NCBI GenBank assembly: GCA_030248065.1
Contig: JASAMV010004411.1
Location: forward strand, 1-64,000
From: Rhynchonema sp. JSB1_4
Taxonomy: Eukaryota; Nematoda; Chromadorea; Monhysterida; Xyalidae
Length of the DNA stretch: 64,000 nucleotides
Direction of reading: 5' to 3'
Part shown: positions 35,901 to 48,000 of the stretch, one piece after another
How positions within the stretch are numbered: the first letter of the stretch is position 1
Layout: the number at the start of each line of letters is the position of its first letter
Made by a program: the position numbers and the translations under genes
The notes under the pieces: generated by a model
Told to the model about the DNA's origin: nothing
What the model saw: the letters and a program-made list of their open reading frames with translations, nothing else
Databases searched by the model: none

Positions 35901-38783
35901 CGGTCCAATGGCGTAGCAAATTTCGTACGCCGCACTGTTGTTCATCGTCACCCACTGCGTCGAATTGTCTGAATGAACGCAGGCGCAACACTGATGTCGG
36001 CTGGGATCAGTGCAGTGGCAGGCAAAGGGTTGCAAGGTACCCTTGGGGGATGGATCCAGATTATTGTTGCACGGTACCTCCTACCCAGCCTCCAGGAGAT
36101 GACAAGTCACCCCTTCGGGGTCCGAAAAATGGTGTTGTTTATTGTATGCATTAAACTGCAAAATTGGCCAAAAGTGGCACGTTTCAGCATTTTTGGTCGA
36201 AAATTGCTATTGTGTGGCGTTTTGCGCGTGGAGCGCGTAATTTTTGGTGCTTTGAGGTCGAAAAACACCAATTTTCCCTATGAAACAATAAATTGATGGT
36301 TGCAAGGTACCCTCCGAGATGGTTGCAAGGTACCTACACATCCCCCCATCCCCCTAAGGGGTGGTTGCAAGGTACCTACCATAAGGGGGGAATCCCCATC
36401 CCGCAGTGCCTGGGATTGCTGAAAGGTTTTTTTACATACCTTGTGTTGAGCAGTCGGTTCCATTCCAGCCCATGGCGCATAAGCAAGTCCACTGGTCCCA
36501 CGTACTCGGTGTTTGACACGTTCCGCCGTTCTGCGACGGGTTAGAAATTTGTTACGTATCCTCATTATATGTGTCAGTTTAAATGGAACACAATCGAAAT
36601 CAAACAGTGTGAACACCTGACAAGGGGTTGAGAAGCACGGGTTGGTAAACGTGCATAACGGTGTCCAGCTGATTGTGCATGGGTCACCGAACATGGTCAG
36701 CGGTGTGCCCGGGTCAATGCTGGCACAGAGCCCGGCTGTTGAGGCTGCAAGCAGTCACTCTTTGTGCAGTAAGACGCAGAATGCGGTGCTTAACTTAAAT
36801 ATCTTTTTGTGAAACAGGAAGCGCGTAATGCTGCGCTCGCACTGACGATAACCTGATGCACTGCCGCCCGTCGGCGAGAGCAGGTGAAAACGAAGCATCA
36901 AAAAACACCCTGCAGCAAATGTCACAATATGGAGTCGGCAATAACCTACATGACGTATAACACAAGAAAAAACTAACGAATCACATCTGTGGTCTGAGAT
37001 ACACTCGTTGGCTCTCCGTTCATATTATCCCACGTTCCATCGGCGTCGTCGTCATTGTATCCCACCCACAGAGGCGCGCCATACGAACTGACAACAGCTA
37101 GAGCAACAAAACGAATATATCTCATGAGAGAAAGAGATTTCGTATCATGCAAGATGTGAACGAGCACACCCTTCCTAAAAAACCACGCACTTGATATTAG
37201 AAATGATTGTTAAGCATGGCTATGTATTCAATGTCGCATATAAACAAAAGCAAACACAATATAATGATACACAACCTTGGAGTCCCAGAAATTCGACCAT
37301 GCTGACCACAGGCGCAACAGTCATCGGCGGTGACATTGTGCTGCACGAAGCATTTGCGTCCGCCCAAGTCGTCGGCGCCAAGCCGATTTGATACATCATG
37401 TTGGGATCGTTCACATAAAACGGAATTGCTGCAATAGTGAAGTATACATGGTACTTGACGTCATCAGCAAGAGATCTCGAAATCTGGGCACTCACACGTG
37501 TTCACACACAACTGACGGCAAATGTACCCCGTTAAATCAGTGCAAGGGGTGTCTTCCCATCGGTTGCCGAGTGCTGATGTTCTCGACACCAGTTTGATGC
37601 ACTCGGAATTTGTGCCCTGTTGGTGCGGTTCTGAAATTACTAGGGCTCTCTAGTACAAGTCGGCTGTGGGTATGTTCTGACCAACCGTAGGTGTTGAAGT
37701 TGAACAAGTTTGCGTCGGCAGGATCAGAGTAATTTCCCCGAATCTGTGAGAACATCGTAACGTTTGTTTTACTTTGTTTATGAGCATGACATTAACTTTG
37801 AAAATAATTTCCCCGAGCGGAAATTGCCTGCTGAGTGCTATCGACGTAGTAAAGGTCACCATCCGTATAGTTGTACTTGATGTCAATCCACAGTTGATTT
37901 GTCATGTTCACTTGATTCGTGTAGATGTACTCTGAATATGAGTAACGAATATGATTTGTAGTTAATGCATCTAAGGAACACATCTTACGCTCGAGTGCTG
38001 CTCCTTCGATTGCGTCCATTGGCACGAGAAGGCTCCACCCCGCGCCTAACGCTGTGCACGCGGCTTGCGCATCGCTGTGTGAAACACCTGGCAGAAAAAT
38101 ATCAGGGCGGCGAAATCCGCTCGTGTGTGAAAAAAATAAAAAAGGATAAACTCATGTCAGTTGGACAGTTAAATACTAACAACCAGGTAAGTTTTTTTAT
38201 TAAGTTTCTAAGGCATAAAACAGATCACGCTCTTTTTGAGTCATTTGTTTATTCACTTTTAACCTGCAACCCGGCCTGGGTATGTGTGCCTAGCGGGTGC
38301 GGCGTTATTGATGTACTGTTCATAAGTACTAACCTGGATAGGTGTCGTTGATGAAGTAACAGTAGTGATCAAGTATTTTCAACTCTCCCGGATTTATGCA
38401 ACATGCTTGTCCGGCTGAATAATAAAGGTCGTGAAGATAAGCCGTTGTTGTCTGCTGCATTTCAGAAACACAACCACAGGCTAACCAGTTTGTGTGATGA
38501 ACAATCCCAACCAAACAAATGCAAATGCTATCTGTTTCATTGCAACCGTAAACATGTGTTTCGCAAACGTGATCTAGGTATCTCGGTATTCGTTTAAAAC
38601 TGACACTTCGTACCAGGAATCGCAACCCGTATATGTATAATATGAATACATACCACAAAGGTAATTATTTACGGTTGGACGCTTCTTTTGTGCTTGTCTA
38701 TGTGGTTTAGACTGTTGTACCTTGGTCGTTATGGCACCTGGGGACAAAAACAGTTTAAACAATGGTACAGTATTTTGTAGCAT
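32995..38783 (-). CDS. Paralogue A: lectin/EGF/DEG-ENaC (EGAS-like) protein, 947 aa
   Basis: The exons, 5' to 3', are 38738-38783, 38334-38414, 37989-38087, 37828-37931, 37686-37743, 37496-37630, 37276-37428, 36978-37097, 36617-36735, 36440-36530, 35801-35968, 35587-35727, 35362-35529, 35191-35283, 34995-35126, 34875-34909, 34643-34794, 34467-34573, 34201-34361, 33999-34094, 33785-33893, 33642-33720, 33522-33570, 33309-33446, 32995-33204. Phases match B and C and the frame stays open. The domains are lectin-like 1, partial lectin-like 2, EGF, lectin-like 3 (GEPSNGTNEHC), two EGFs and the ASC region (GNCFTFN; CNCPLPC), ending in one helix (GGLLGILASLSVFTMSEF). The first exon (MLQNTVPLFKLFLSP) is tentative and a weak signal. 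Exon 4 needs a GC donor. EGF 3 is seven residues longer than in B and C, and the linker is shorter. Confidence 0.85.
36027..36380 (+). repeat. Four GGTTGCAAGGTACC units in an intron of A
   Basis: The unit GGTTGCAAGGTACC occurs at about 36027, 36299, 36322 and 36363, with C/G-run spacers (CCCCCCATCCCCCTAAGGGG) between the last ones. It lies in the intron between exons 10 and 11 of paralogue A. Origin unknown. Confidence 0.55.
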
Positions 38784-39029
38784 GCACAAATTGGATCATG
38801 CATGTACACATTAAAAACTCCTCAAGCTGAAAAACCAGGCGCTTGGTCACCTACTTAAACAGCACGTCAGGACGCCACTGGGCGCAAAAGCAAACATCAT
38901 TGAAATCCAGAGCAAAACAATATATGTAAGATAAAAATGTGTTGAGCAGCAAGGCATCGTACTAATGAAATTAAGCACGGCAAACGTCGGATTTACAACG
39001 CTTAAGCTTCTTCCTTTTTGAGCGCACTG

Positions 39030-42000
39030 CTACAATTTTCCAGTTGGGTTGGCCATGGCACTGTACTGCATGTAGGCCGTCAGATGACAATAGTCGACGA
39101 GCTCGAAGAACTTTGTTGTCGCACCGCACAGTGCGGCCACCATGATTCGACCCCATAGGACCAGAAATTCGGCCATCGTGAACACGGATACCGACGCCAG
39201 AATACCCAACAACCCTCCGACTTGTGATAGAAGGTCGATCATCTGAAAGACACATTTCGAATTCAATGTTGTGCTTTTTGTGAAATCAATAGCAGACAAC
39301 GTACGCCCATGTTTGGTGTTTCTACATATTTCTTGAAATGGAGCGATTTGAGGTAGACCTCAAGCAGCGCTCGATTGCGTTGAGCCTCCTGGATGCAAGC
39401 TTCCATTGCCGTGTCGTTTCCGTTCATGTGGCACTTGTTGGGCTCAAAACCACAGGAGCGAAACGGTTAGCGGCTATCATTAAATCAACAACTAGTGAAA
39501 CAAATATGTGGTACTTGTGCGTACATGATCTCTAACGATTGACCGCACTGTTTCAACGTTGTACTCCACAGAGCTGAAAAGATAGTAACAATATGTGATG
39601 CCAGCAAGGGCAAAAATTTGGTTGAAGGTTGGGGGAGAAACTCAAAAGAAAATTGAGCAGAAAGCAGAAAAAGATCGCACTGGCATGGCAACGGACAGTT
39701 GCAGTCCCAACTGCTCGGATTTGAGGCATCTGACTCGGCGAACTCGTCGATGCAGGTGCCTAAAAACAATTTTCTTCGCACATGCAATTACTCCAAGCAC
39801 AACGCACGAACGCCAAACGCAAATCACGAACGCTGCGACAGTCGGCACTTCGGTTTCGTTTGGTCCAGCGCAAACCGTGGATCCATGCACTCGCAGCCGG
39901 TTTTGTACAACTCGTTCTGGTAACAACTCCGTTGGCACGCCTGTATATTGTGTACCGCACACATTTGGGTCTGATCTGACGTTAACAGCCCTAGAAATTA
40001 ACCCACGTGCGACGAATAATTTCCGTCATGGTAGTATGTGTTCACGTCGCTTGGTTTGTTGACACAATCACTGTGCGGATTGCTCAGACGCACGTATTCT
40101 TGCTGAAATATGTCTGGTAAATTACATAGTGCATTTCGCTTTGCACGCTGATCAGACGTTCTCGTTCTGATCAAATACCTTTGTCACGCCCATCTGCGTA
40201 TACCATCCAGGCGCAACCGTGTGTCCCACGCTCTCGAGGAACACTGCTTCGTACATGTAATGCACGAACACACGAAAGCCGGCTGCCAGAATCCACGGCG
40301 CGTACTCCTCTTGTTGCACGTTCAGGTATACGACGAGGCCTGAAGACTTCAAGCCGTAGATCGAACAAATAAGCCACATTTAAAGAAATTCGCACCATTT
40401 CCTCGTCCTGCGCGTCGTCCCATGTAAATATGTGACAAATTTGGATGGTTGAATGTAAAGCAATTGCCCAAAGCAGGGTCGTTCCAACGAAAGAAGTCTT
40501 TCCTAAAAGGCTGTGAACCCGTTATAAATGGATAATTATTGGTGCAAAATAGCCAACGTCTAAAGGAACCTCATATCCAATGCTCGTCCCTCATAGGTAG
40601 CCCATTCAAACACGGCGTAATCCCAGCTGGCTGCCAATCTTTGGGCCTCTTCCAAATTTGCCGCCAGGAATGTGGTCGAGTCGACGGTGTTCTGTGGCGT
40701 GATCAGGGCAGCGATTGTTTCCTGTAAAGAATGAAGCTTTATCGAGCGCAATAATTACAATTTATGGCACACTTCTCGCAATCCTTTTCCACTCAAACTT
40801 CTGTTTCGCTCCTAACTAACTGATACATTCATGCCGAGTGACGGCAATGTTGAAGAGATGGGTATCGCGGTTGTGGTGCCAATATCTGGAACGGTTCTCG
40901 CAATACATATCGCGTGTGCAGAGTACTTTGGCCTAAGATTTAAAAACACTCACAAGTTTCGCAGAAGAACCCAGCGTAGTCCGCGGCGCAGGAACACGCG
41001 TGCCAGCCAGCGGTATTGGATTGACAAACACCGCCGTTCTGACACGGAGTGCTGGGACAAAACACTGCAAAAGCGATGGTTCCGAATTGTGGCGGTCGAG
41101 AGAAAATGCGAAAAAAGTGGACGTGGCGACTCCTAAGACCAACAATCAATTTCACAATCTTGGCCAGTCCATCCGTCCAGACATATGCAGTTGTACACCA
41201 AATCCTGCGCGCACGAGCAGTTCGTCGGCGTTGCTCCTGGTTAAAATGAAAACTTTTAGGCCACAATTGGCTTGGTCCTTGCTGCGTTCATCATTTCTGC
41301 CTTAAACAGAAAAATTTTGAACTAGCATACCGTTTTGGCACATGTGCAATCTCCTGTCGCAGTATGACCACCAGATGCAAGCCGGACGTGCCTTCACGGT
41401 GCAGTCTTCATCTGCCAGGTTTTCTCTCATGCCTGACGTGTACCCCGGATTCCACGAATATGTCACGCAGTCCTCACCAGTTCCATTCGATGGTTCACCT
41501 TCAAATTTTTGATTTCGCTGAAATCCTCAACCTTTAAGATTTTTACTAACCGGTTTTCCAGAAGCTTGGATGCCAGTTTGTATATGTTTTAAAACCACCG
41601 TATTCGAGATTCGTGTACGATCCATCGTTCTGTATGTCATTGGTGCTCGTCCATATCGGATCGGGGATGTACGACAGCGATTGAAGGAAGGCTGTTTTGT
41701 ATCAAGAGTCGTATTGGGGTCGCATCTAGCGAGACCTGTGCAACTAGAGCCGGCGCAAATATACCTGTCAGGAAGAACCAAGATTTTTGCCGGAATATTG
41801 CTCGGAGTGCATTCTGAGACTGGGACTCGAATCCTGTCCGTTGAATACATTAGCACCCAAAAGTGTTCAAAAAAACGAAAAACGTTCTAATAGTCTCACT
41901 GCAGGCGCTATGCTAGAACTGGTCCGAAATTCACACCCAGCATCATCCGAATAGACCACAAGATTAAAGTAAATCAGTGGAAGAAATAACAGTGCCTCCA

Positions 42001-45000
42001 CTTTAGGAAGTTCAACGACGAAATAGAATTCGTATTCGAATTCCCCGACAAAACTTGCCCCTGAAGCTACTCTTGCCAAAATCCATTAGCTAATTCTCTT
42101 TCAGTCGGTTGTGAAAGCACATACAATCAAAGGTTGAATTTATAACAACTAACGGTACAGGAAGTTAGTTATTCCTGCCGGTTCGGCCATGAAAGCGACC
42201 GACGGTCCGAGGGATTGGCAGTAAGCGCTTGCTTCCCAGTATGTCACATCCGTTCCGCCAAGGGCGAAACAAAGTTCATCACCTGCTGCTGACGTGATCA
42301 TCGCCCATTGGGTGGAGTTGTCTTAAAAATCAGCACACATGTGGATCCGTGTAGGTGTATCAACCTTGCGGGCAAGTACTGCGATTCGTTGAACGACAAT
42401 TGTTTGGTTTTTGTAGGTTTACTCTGTTTTGAGTTAGTGTTGCAACTTAATCCCAAAATGCAGGATTTGTAAAACGCGTTTTCCCGTAAAGTGGTCCATC
42501 CGTTGTCGCGGTCGCAGTGCTTGCCCGCGCAAAGCTTATATGGTTAATTGTTTCGATTGTGACGTTGAATTTTTGACGTGTAAAGTCAATTGCCCAAGTT
42601 GTAACAAATTCAAAAGAACACTGAAGTGGGCCTACCTTGAGTTCCACAATCAGTTCCATTGTAACCCACGCCGCACAAACATGACCAACTGTCCCAGGTT
42701 GTTGGCGTCTGACAAGTGGCGCCGTTCTGAAATACGGTCAGAATCATATCTTCACATGCGTTTGATTTCACAAAAAAATGTAAGCTAAAATCAACATCCG
42801 ACCAAACAAGGATTGGAGAAACACGGATCCGTAAACGAGCACACGGTTGCGAAATACGACGCGCAGTGGTATCCGACCATTTTGACCGAGTCGGCCGGAG
42901 AAACGCTGCCGCACCAACCGGTCGGCGTGGCTGAAATCGCTTGCGGGCTCTGGTCGAGGACAATAAGACATACATGTACCGATGCAATCCAGTGAGTTCT
43001 GATCATAAAGTCAATTTGACAGCGTATCGAGCGAAATTGGTGGAAATAAAAAACCTCACAGGCGGATGAGTATCACCCACCTTCTTTCCTAAACGACTAC
43101 TACTGTCTAACTTATATCATTGTCCACTTCATCCCTTTGTGAACCATGAGCCTCACACCAAACGTATGTACATATGTAACTCAGAGGCCTCGAACCTACG
43201 GTCAGCTCTGTTACCAACTGTCTGAAGCCACAAGCTTCATAACACATGTCAGCTCAGTATCTCTAAGGCACACACGCATGCATACGCTGCTGTGGGCGGC
43301 ATCATTACATCAACGCTTGCATACCTACAGTCCAGAAACTTATTAGCCAATTTAGCTAGTGCCGTATCGCCATACTTCTCTAAAAATTCCACCAGTTTGA
43401 AATTGATTACTCCCATTTCTTTCTGGCCTGGAAGGTAGTGTTAGATACATACCTATTGTTCAAAAAGTAAAACGCACGTTCGATATCGGTCGTTTGCGAC
43501 ACCGTTGTCGGCTCGCCGTTGAAGTTGGACCATTGGTCATCAGCGTCCTGGTCATTGTATCCCACCCAGACCGGGGTACCAACCAGCGGCGTCATTTCTG
43601 CAAAACTCAGGGAAACAGTTGGACAATTCCGTACCCGGTCCATTATGTATTGCCACTGTACCACACAATCAAATCAAAACACTGTTGTGCCAAATGCAAA
43701 GCAGTCAGCCACCAACGAAAGATGCCTGCGAACTCCACCATATCCAGTATAGGCGCAAGCGTCATCGGCGGGGTCATACCCTGGCAGGATGCATTTGCTT
43801 GGGCGAACGTCACGGCAGCAGTGTCGATCTGATAGAGTACACTCGGGTTGCTTACCGTGAACGGCTTTGCTGCAAAGAAGCAAGTGTCCAAATTTCGTGT
43901 CGTTGTCGGATGTCAAACATATTTTGCTATATGCGTCTCATGGAAGAAAGCTTACTTGCGAGGTTTACAGCGCAGTATGACTCAGGCCAAGTCAGTAAGA
44001 TTCATTCTGAGTAGGCTTGGTTTATGTGGCTGCCGGGTGCACAATATAACGTGTGTCCGACAGACCCAGTCAAGTTCCGATCTCCAAAAATTTGTAAGAG
44101 GCACACGTGAATTTTTATTATTGTAGCCTCACGAGTAAAGAAGCTTAAAGGGTCTCCGCCATATATATGTGACCAAAACCAATCTCAACGAAACTTGGCA
44201 CGGGAACTGGGCTTGGTCCAAAACACTCACGACCAAGAAAATTTTTTTACTACATCAGCACCCTCTACATCTACTCTGAGCCCGGAGGGCTGAAAGGTAA
44301 AAATTGTGACCCTATCTCCACACCTTGAAATTAAAATACCGATTTGTTTCGCGTGTTCCTTGTGTGCCGTTTGGTCACAAATATTTTATAAACGCCTTGG
44401 CTCCAATTTAGGACCATATTTATTTTTTTGGTACTACCACAGCTCGCGCTATTTTTCCAAGACCACGTACATTTCAGAAAAAAAATTTTCCGCTGTATTT
44501 TTCGGCCATATAAAGAGCGCACGAAGCTTTACTATAAAGCAGGCAAAAAGCCCATTTATCACGCTATACAAGCGATCCAAGACCGGTTTTCCATCGCTGC
44601 TAAGTTTCGACAAAAGCTCGCTCAACTGTGGTGAGCCTCAGCTTTTTTGCATTTTACTGGGAACCCAGGAACCCGCTTCTGTGTCATATTTTCCTATTTT
44701 AATAACAATGTACCGAGGTGACATATGGCACGCCAGATAGTAAAAATATAATTGTTGTTGGTTCATCTGCATCCTTGGAGGTACGAGCAACTAATGAATT
44801 TCACACAAAATTCATAATTTTACCAAATTTTCGCTTCCGTCACATTTATAGCCTACCCACATTTGTGATGGAAATGTGATATTTACTGTCCGATGAAGCC
44901 CCAATGTTATTGTTGTTTATCGAACAAAATCCAAGATTGTAGCTCTAACGTATCTTGGGCAGAAGTCGTTCAATTGTAGGCATCGTAGACGCTGGTCCGG

Positions 45001-48000
45001 TTATAAGGCCGGTTGTAGTTCCAAGTCCAACGCATGGACCTCAATGAACACGACTTTTCTCAAGATACGTTAGAGCTAGAATTTTGGATTTTGATCGATG
45101 AACAACAATAACATTAGGGCTTCATAGGACAGTAAATATCACACTTCCATCACAACTGTGGGTAGGCTATAAATATGACGGAAGCGAAAATTTGCTAAAA
45201 TTATGAATTTTGTGTAAAATACATTTGTTGCTCGTACCTCCAAGGATGCTGATGAACCAACATAGATTTACACATAACTAACAACAATTTTATTTTTACT
45301 ATCTGGCGTGCTGTATGTCACCTCGGCATATTGTTATTAAAATAGGAAAATGTGATCCTCCAAGCCACACCACCAAACATATGGACACGGCAGGGGTTGA
45401 ACCTGCGTCTTCCGGCTGTTCTAACCAACTGAACTACGCGTCCGTCTGGCTGGCGTGCTTGAGCGTGCTCTTATACCTATGCAGCACCAAACGACTGCAC
45501 GAACAAGGTATAACGTGTAACGCACACTAGCGCGTATACACACACAGCCTCAGTCAGTGTAACACACACTACTTCACGGGCTGTAGCACAGGTCAACGGA
45601 TGACCACGATCACACCACCTCCCCTTTTACGAAAGGTTCGGCCTCGAACCGACACTCTCTGTGAACCAGCGCAACGTGGCCCACAAGGAACTACGCACAA
45701 ATGTACGCAAATCAACTTGTGTCCCGTCCACACGTAGCGCCACCTCCCCCTCTCAGAAGGTCTGACCCCAGACCGGCTCCTTGGCCGCAACTGCGGGTTG
45801 GTTCACTTGTCGGGCTCACCAATTGTGATCCTCCAAGCCACACCACCAAACATATGGACACGGCAGGGGTTGAACCTGCGTCTTCCGGCTGTTCTAACCA
45901 ACTGAACTACGCGTCCGTCTGGCTGGCGTGCTTGAGCGTGCTCTTATACCTATGCAGCACCAAACGACTGCACGAACAAGGTATAACGTGTAACGCACAC
46001 TAGCGCGTATACACACACAGCCTCAGTCAGTGTAACACACACTACTTCACGGGCTGTAGCACAGGTCAACGGATGACCACGATCACAAAAATATGATACA
46101 GAAGCGTGGGTTGGGTCCCCAGAAAAAGGCAAAAAAGCTGAGGCTCACCACAGTTGAGCGAGCTTTTGTCGAAACTTAGCAACGATGGAAAATCGGTCTT
46201 GGATCGCTTGTATAGCGTTATAAACTAGCTTTTTACCTGCTTTATAGTAAAGCTCTGTGCGCTCTCTATATGGCAGAAAAATCCAAAATTTCTTGGCCGT
46301 GAGCGTTTTGGACCAAGTTTCAATGAGATTGGTTTTGGTCGCATGTATATGGCGGAGACCCTTTAAGCCAATCGTCAACTCACCCAAATCCGGACAAAAC
46401 TGTCTGCATATGAATCCATACCCCTGATTACAAAAAACATGCGCCCACGTGTTGCCCTTGTCAGTCGTGGTCTTCGTCAGGGCCAAACAATCTCGATTCG
46501 AATACTGCCGAGGCTCTGGTATAAGAAGTTAACAAGCTTGGTTGGCAATCTTTTTTAAACAGCTCTTCAAAGGAGTTTGTTCATTTTGCACTGCATTTCG
46601 GGATAGGTCTGCTCAGCACCACAAAAAATCAACACTTACCAATTAAATTAGGGACCCAGTTGAATAAGCTGGCTTCGTTCGGATCGGACCAGTTACCAAA
46701 CCGCTGCAATTCAAGAGTACACGCGTGAATTGGCCCAGTTGGAGGATCAGATTTGGACAAAATTCGTCCCCAAATATGGTAGCTGTTATCCCCAGTGGTC
46801 AATAAAAAAATTTTTTATTCGAACCCCATTTTTTTAAAAAACATTTTTTTCTAAATTAAAAATTTTTTTTTATTCCAGCCAAAATCTGCCCAACACGATA
46901 AAAAATGAGCGCTCAAGTACAAAATAGGGGTATTTTTGTTACATAATGTGTTCTAAGTGCATATAAAGCACAGGTGATACGAAAACCATGCTATCCAATG
47001 GTCGATAAGTACCAACCATAGTCAGGTACACATCCGTACCCTTCCCCAGGTGGTGCGGGTGTGATGGTATGGCTTTCTGATATTCGGGATGGGAATTTTG
47101 GGTGAAATTATGACGTCTAGGTACACGACCAATGCAAATAAGCTGCACATAGTGTGAAATTAGAGTGAATACAAAATAGAATCACTCCTTTCGGGTCTGG
47201 GGCATGGATAAATAAATGCCCACCCGGTCACATGTACGTGTGTAGTCATACGAGAGGCCCTGTGAGTGTGCGCACTATGTCTAGATGCCACAAAACAACG
47301 ATTATGGCACCCAATACACTCATGGTAGGGTTAGGTGATGTCAACAGTAGCAATTTTTATGCAAAAAATTGCACTTTTAGAGCAAAAAAATCGAGAAATT
47401 TTCGAATTTTGAAATAATAAAAACAAATTTTTTTTAACTTTTGGAACGAATTTTTTTTTAAAAACCACTTGTTATCCCCTTGATCAAACAGTGGTTTGCC
47501 AGAACCGAGCTTTACACCATAAAGCCGGGCTTATAGTGCAGTTCTGAATGCCATACATATTGTGCTCATTTAAAGTTACTGTATCACCACGGAACCAAAA
47601 GCATGGCTTTGAAAGTCGACGTTTTTGAACCGTATTGCTTTAAAGTGCAGCGAAGGTTAGATAACAGTGTTTATTGCCAATTGAAATATATTGTCGTGTG
47701 TTCGCGTTCGAGCGACACCAAACTTAGCTTTTTTATTAACTCAGAAACACACGCTGTGTTGCGTTTCATAGACAGAAAAGCACAATTTTATTTCACATTT
47801 CTTGGCAGACTTTGTTGACATATCAAGTACAGCTTCCCTTGTCTCCTGCACACCTAAGATTACAAGCGTAAGAAAAGGGTGCCTTTAAAAAACGAAAAAC
47901 GGCTTGATTTATCGGATTGTTTTGTTCACCATTCATCAACATGGTGTTTCCCACAATGTTTTGATTCACATTCAATGGAGAAACGCCTAAATATTAAACG

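Larger units (their letters stand above)
45351..46087 (-). mobile_element. TRIM: miniature LTR retroelement, 737 bp
   Basis: Two direct repeats of 264 bp (45351-45614 and 45824-46087) look identical and start TGTGATC and end GATCACA. On the minus strand the internal 209 bp begin, 2 nt after the 5' LTR, with TGGTGAGCCCGAC, a plausible primer binding site, and end with the purine run AAAAGGGGAGGTGG directly before the 3' LTR. AAAA flanks both sides, and the opposite fold-back arm near 44690 shows the empty site. No protein is encoded, so it must rely on another element for copying. Each LTR contains a 61-nt tRNA-like block. Confidence 0.88.
44145..46366. mobile_element. Large TTAA-flanked fold-back element, host of the TRIM
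   Basis: The left end reads TTAAAGGGTCTCCGCC and the right end GGCGGAGACCCTTTAA, with long arms that stay inverted copies almost to the centre near 45000 (for example CTCTAACGTATCTTG and its inverse). The right arm is interrupted by the TRIM at 45351-46087. It fills nearly all of intron 6 of paralogue B. Confidence 0.8.

Noticed and set aside
35351..35935. A 194-residue minus frame in paralogue A
   Set aside because: It covers exons 11-13 with introns retained. The lectin-like exons are part of paralogue A, not a separate gene.
45383..45443. A functional tRNA gene
   Set aside because: There is no room for an anticodon arm: only 10 nt between the D and T arms.
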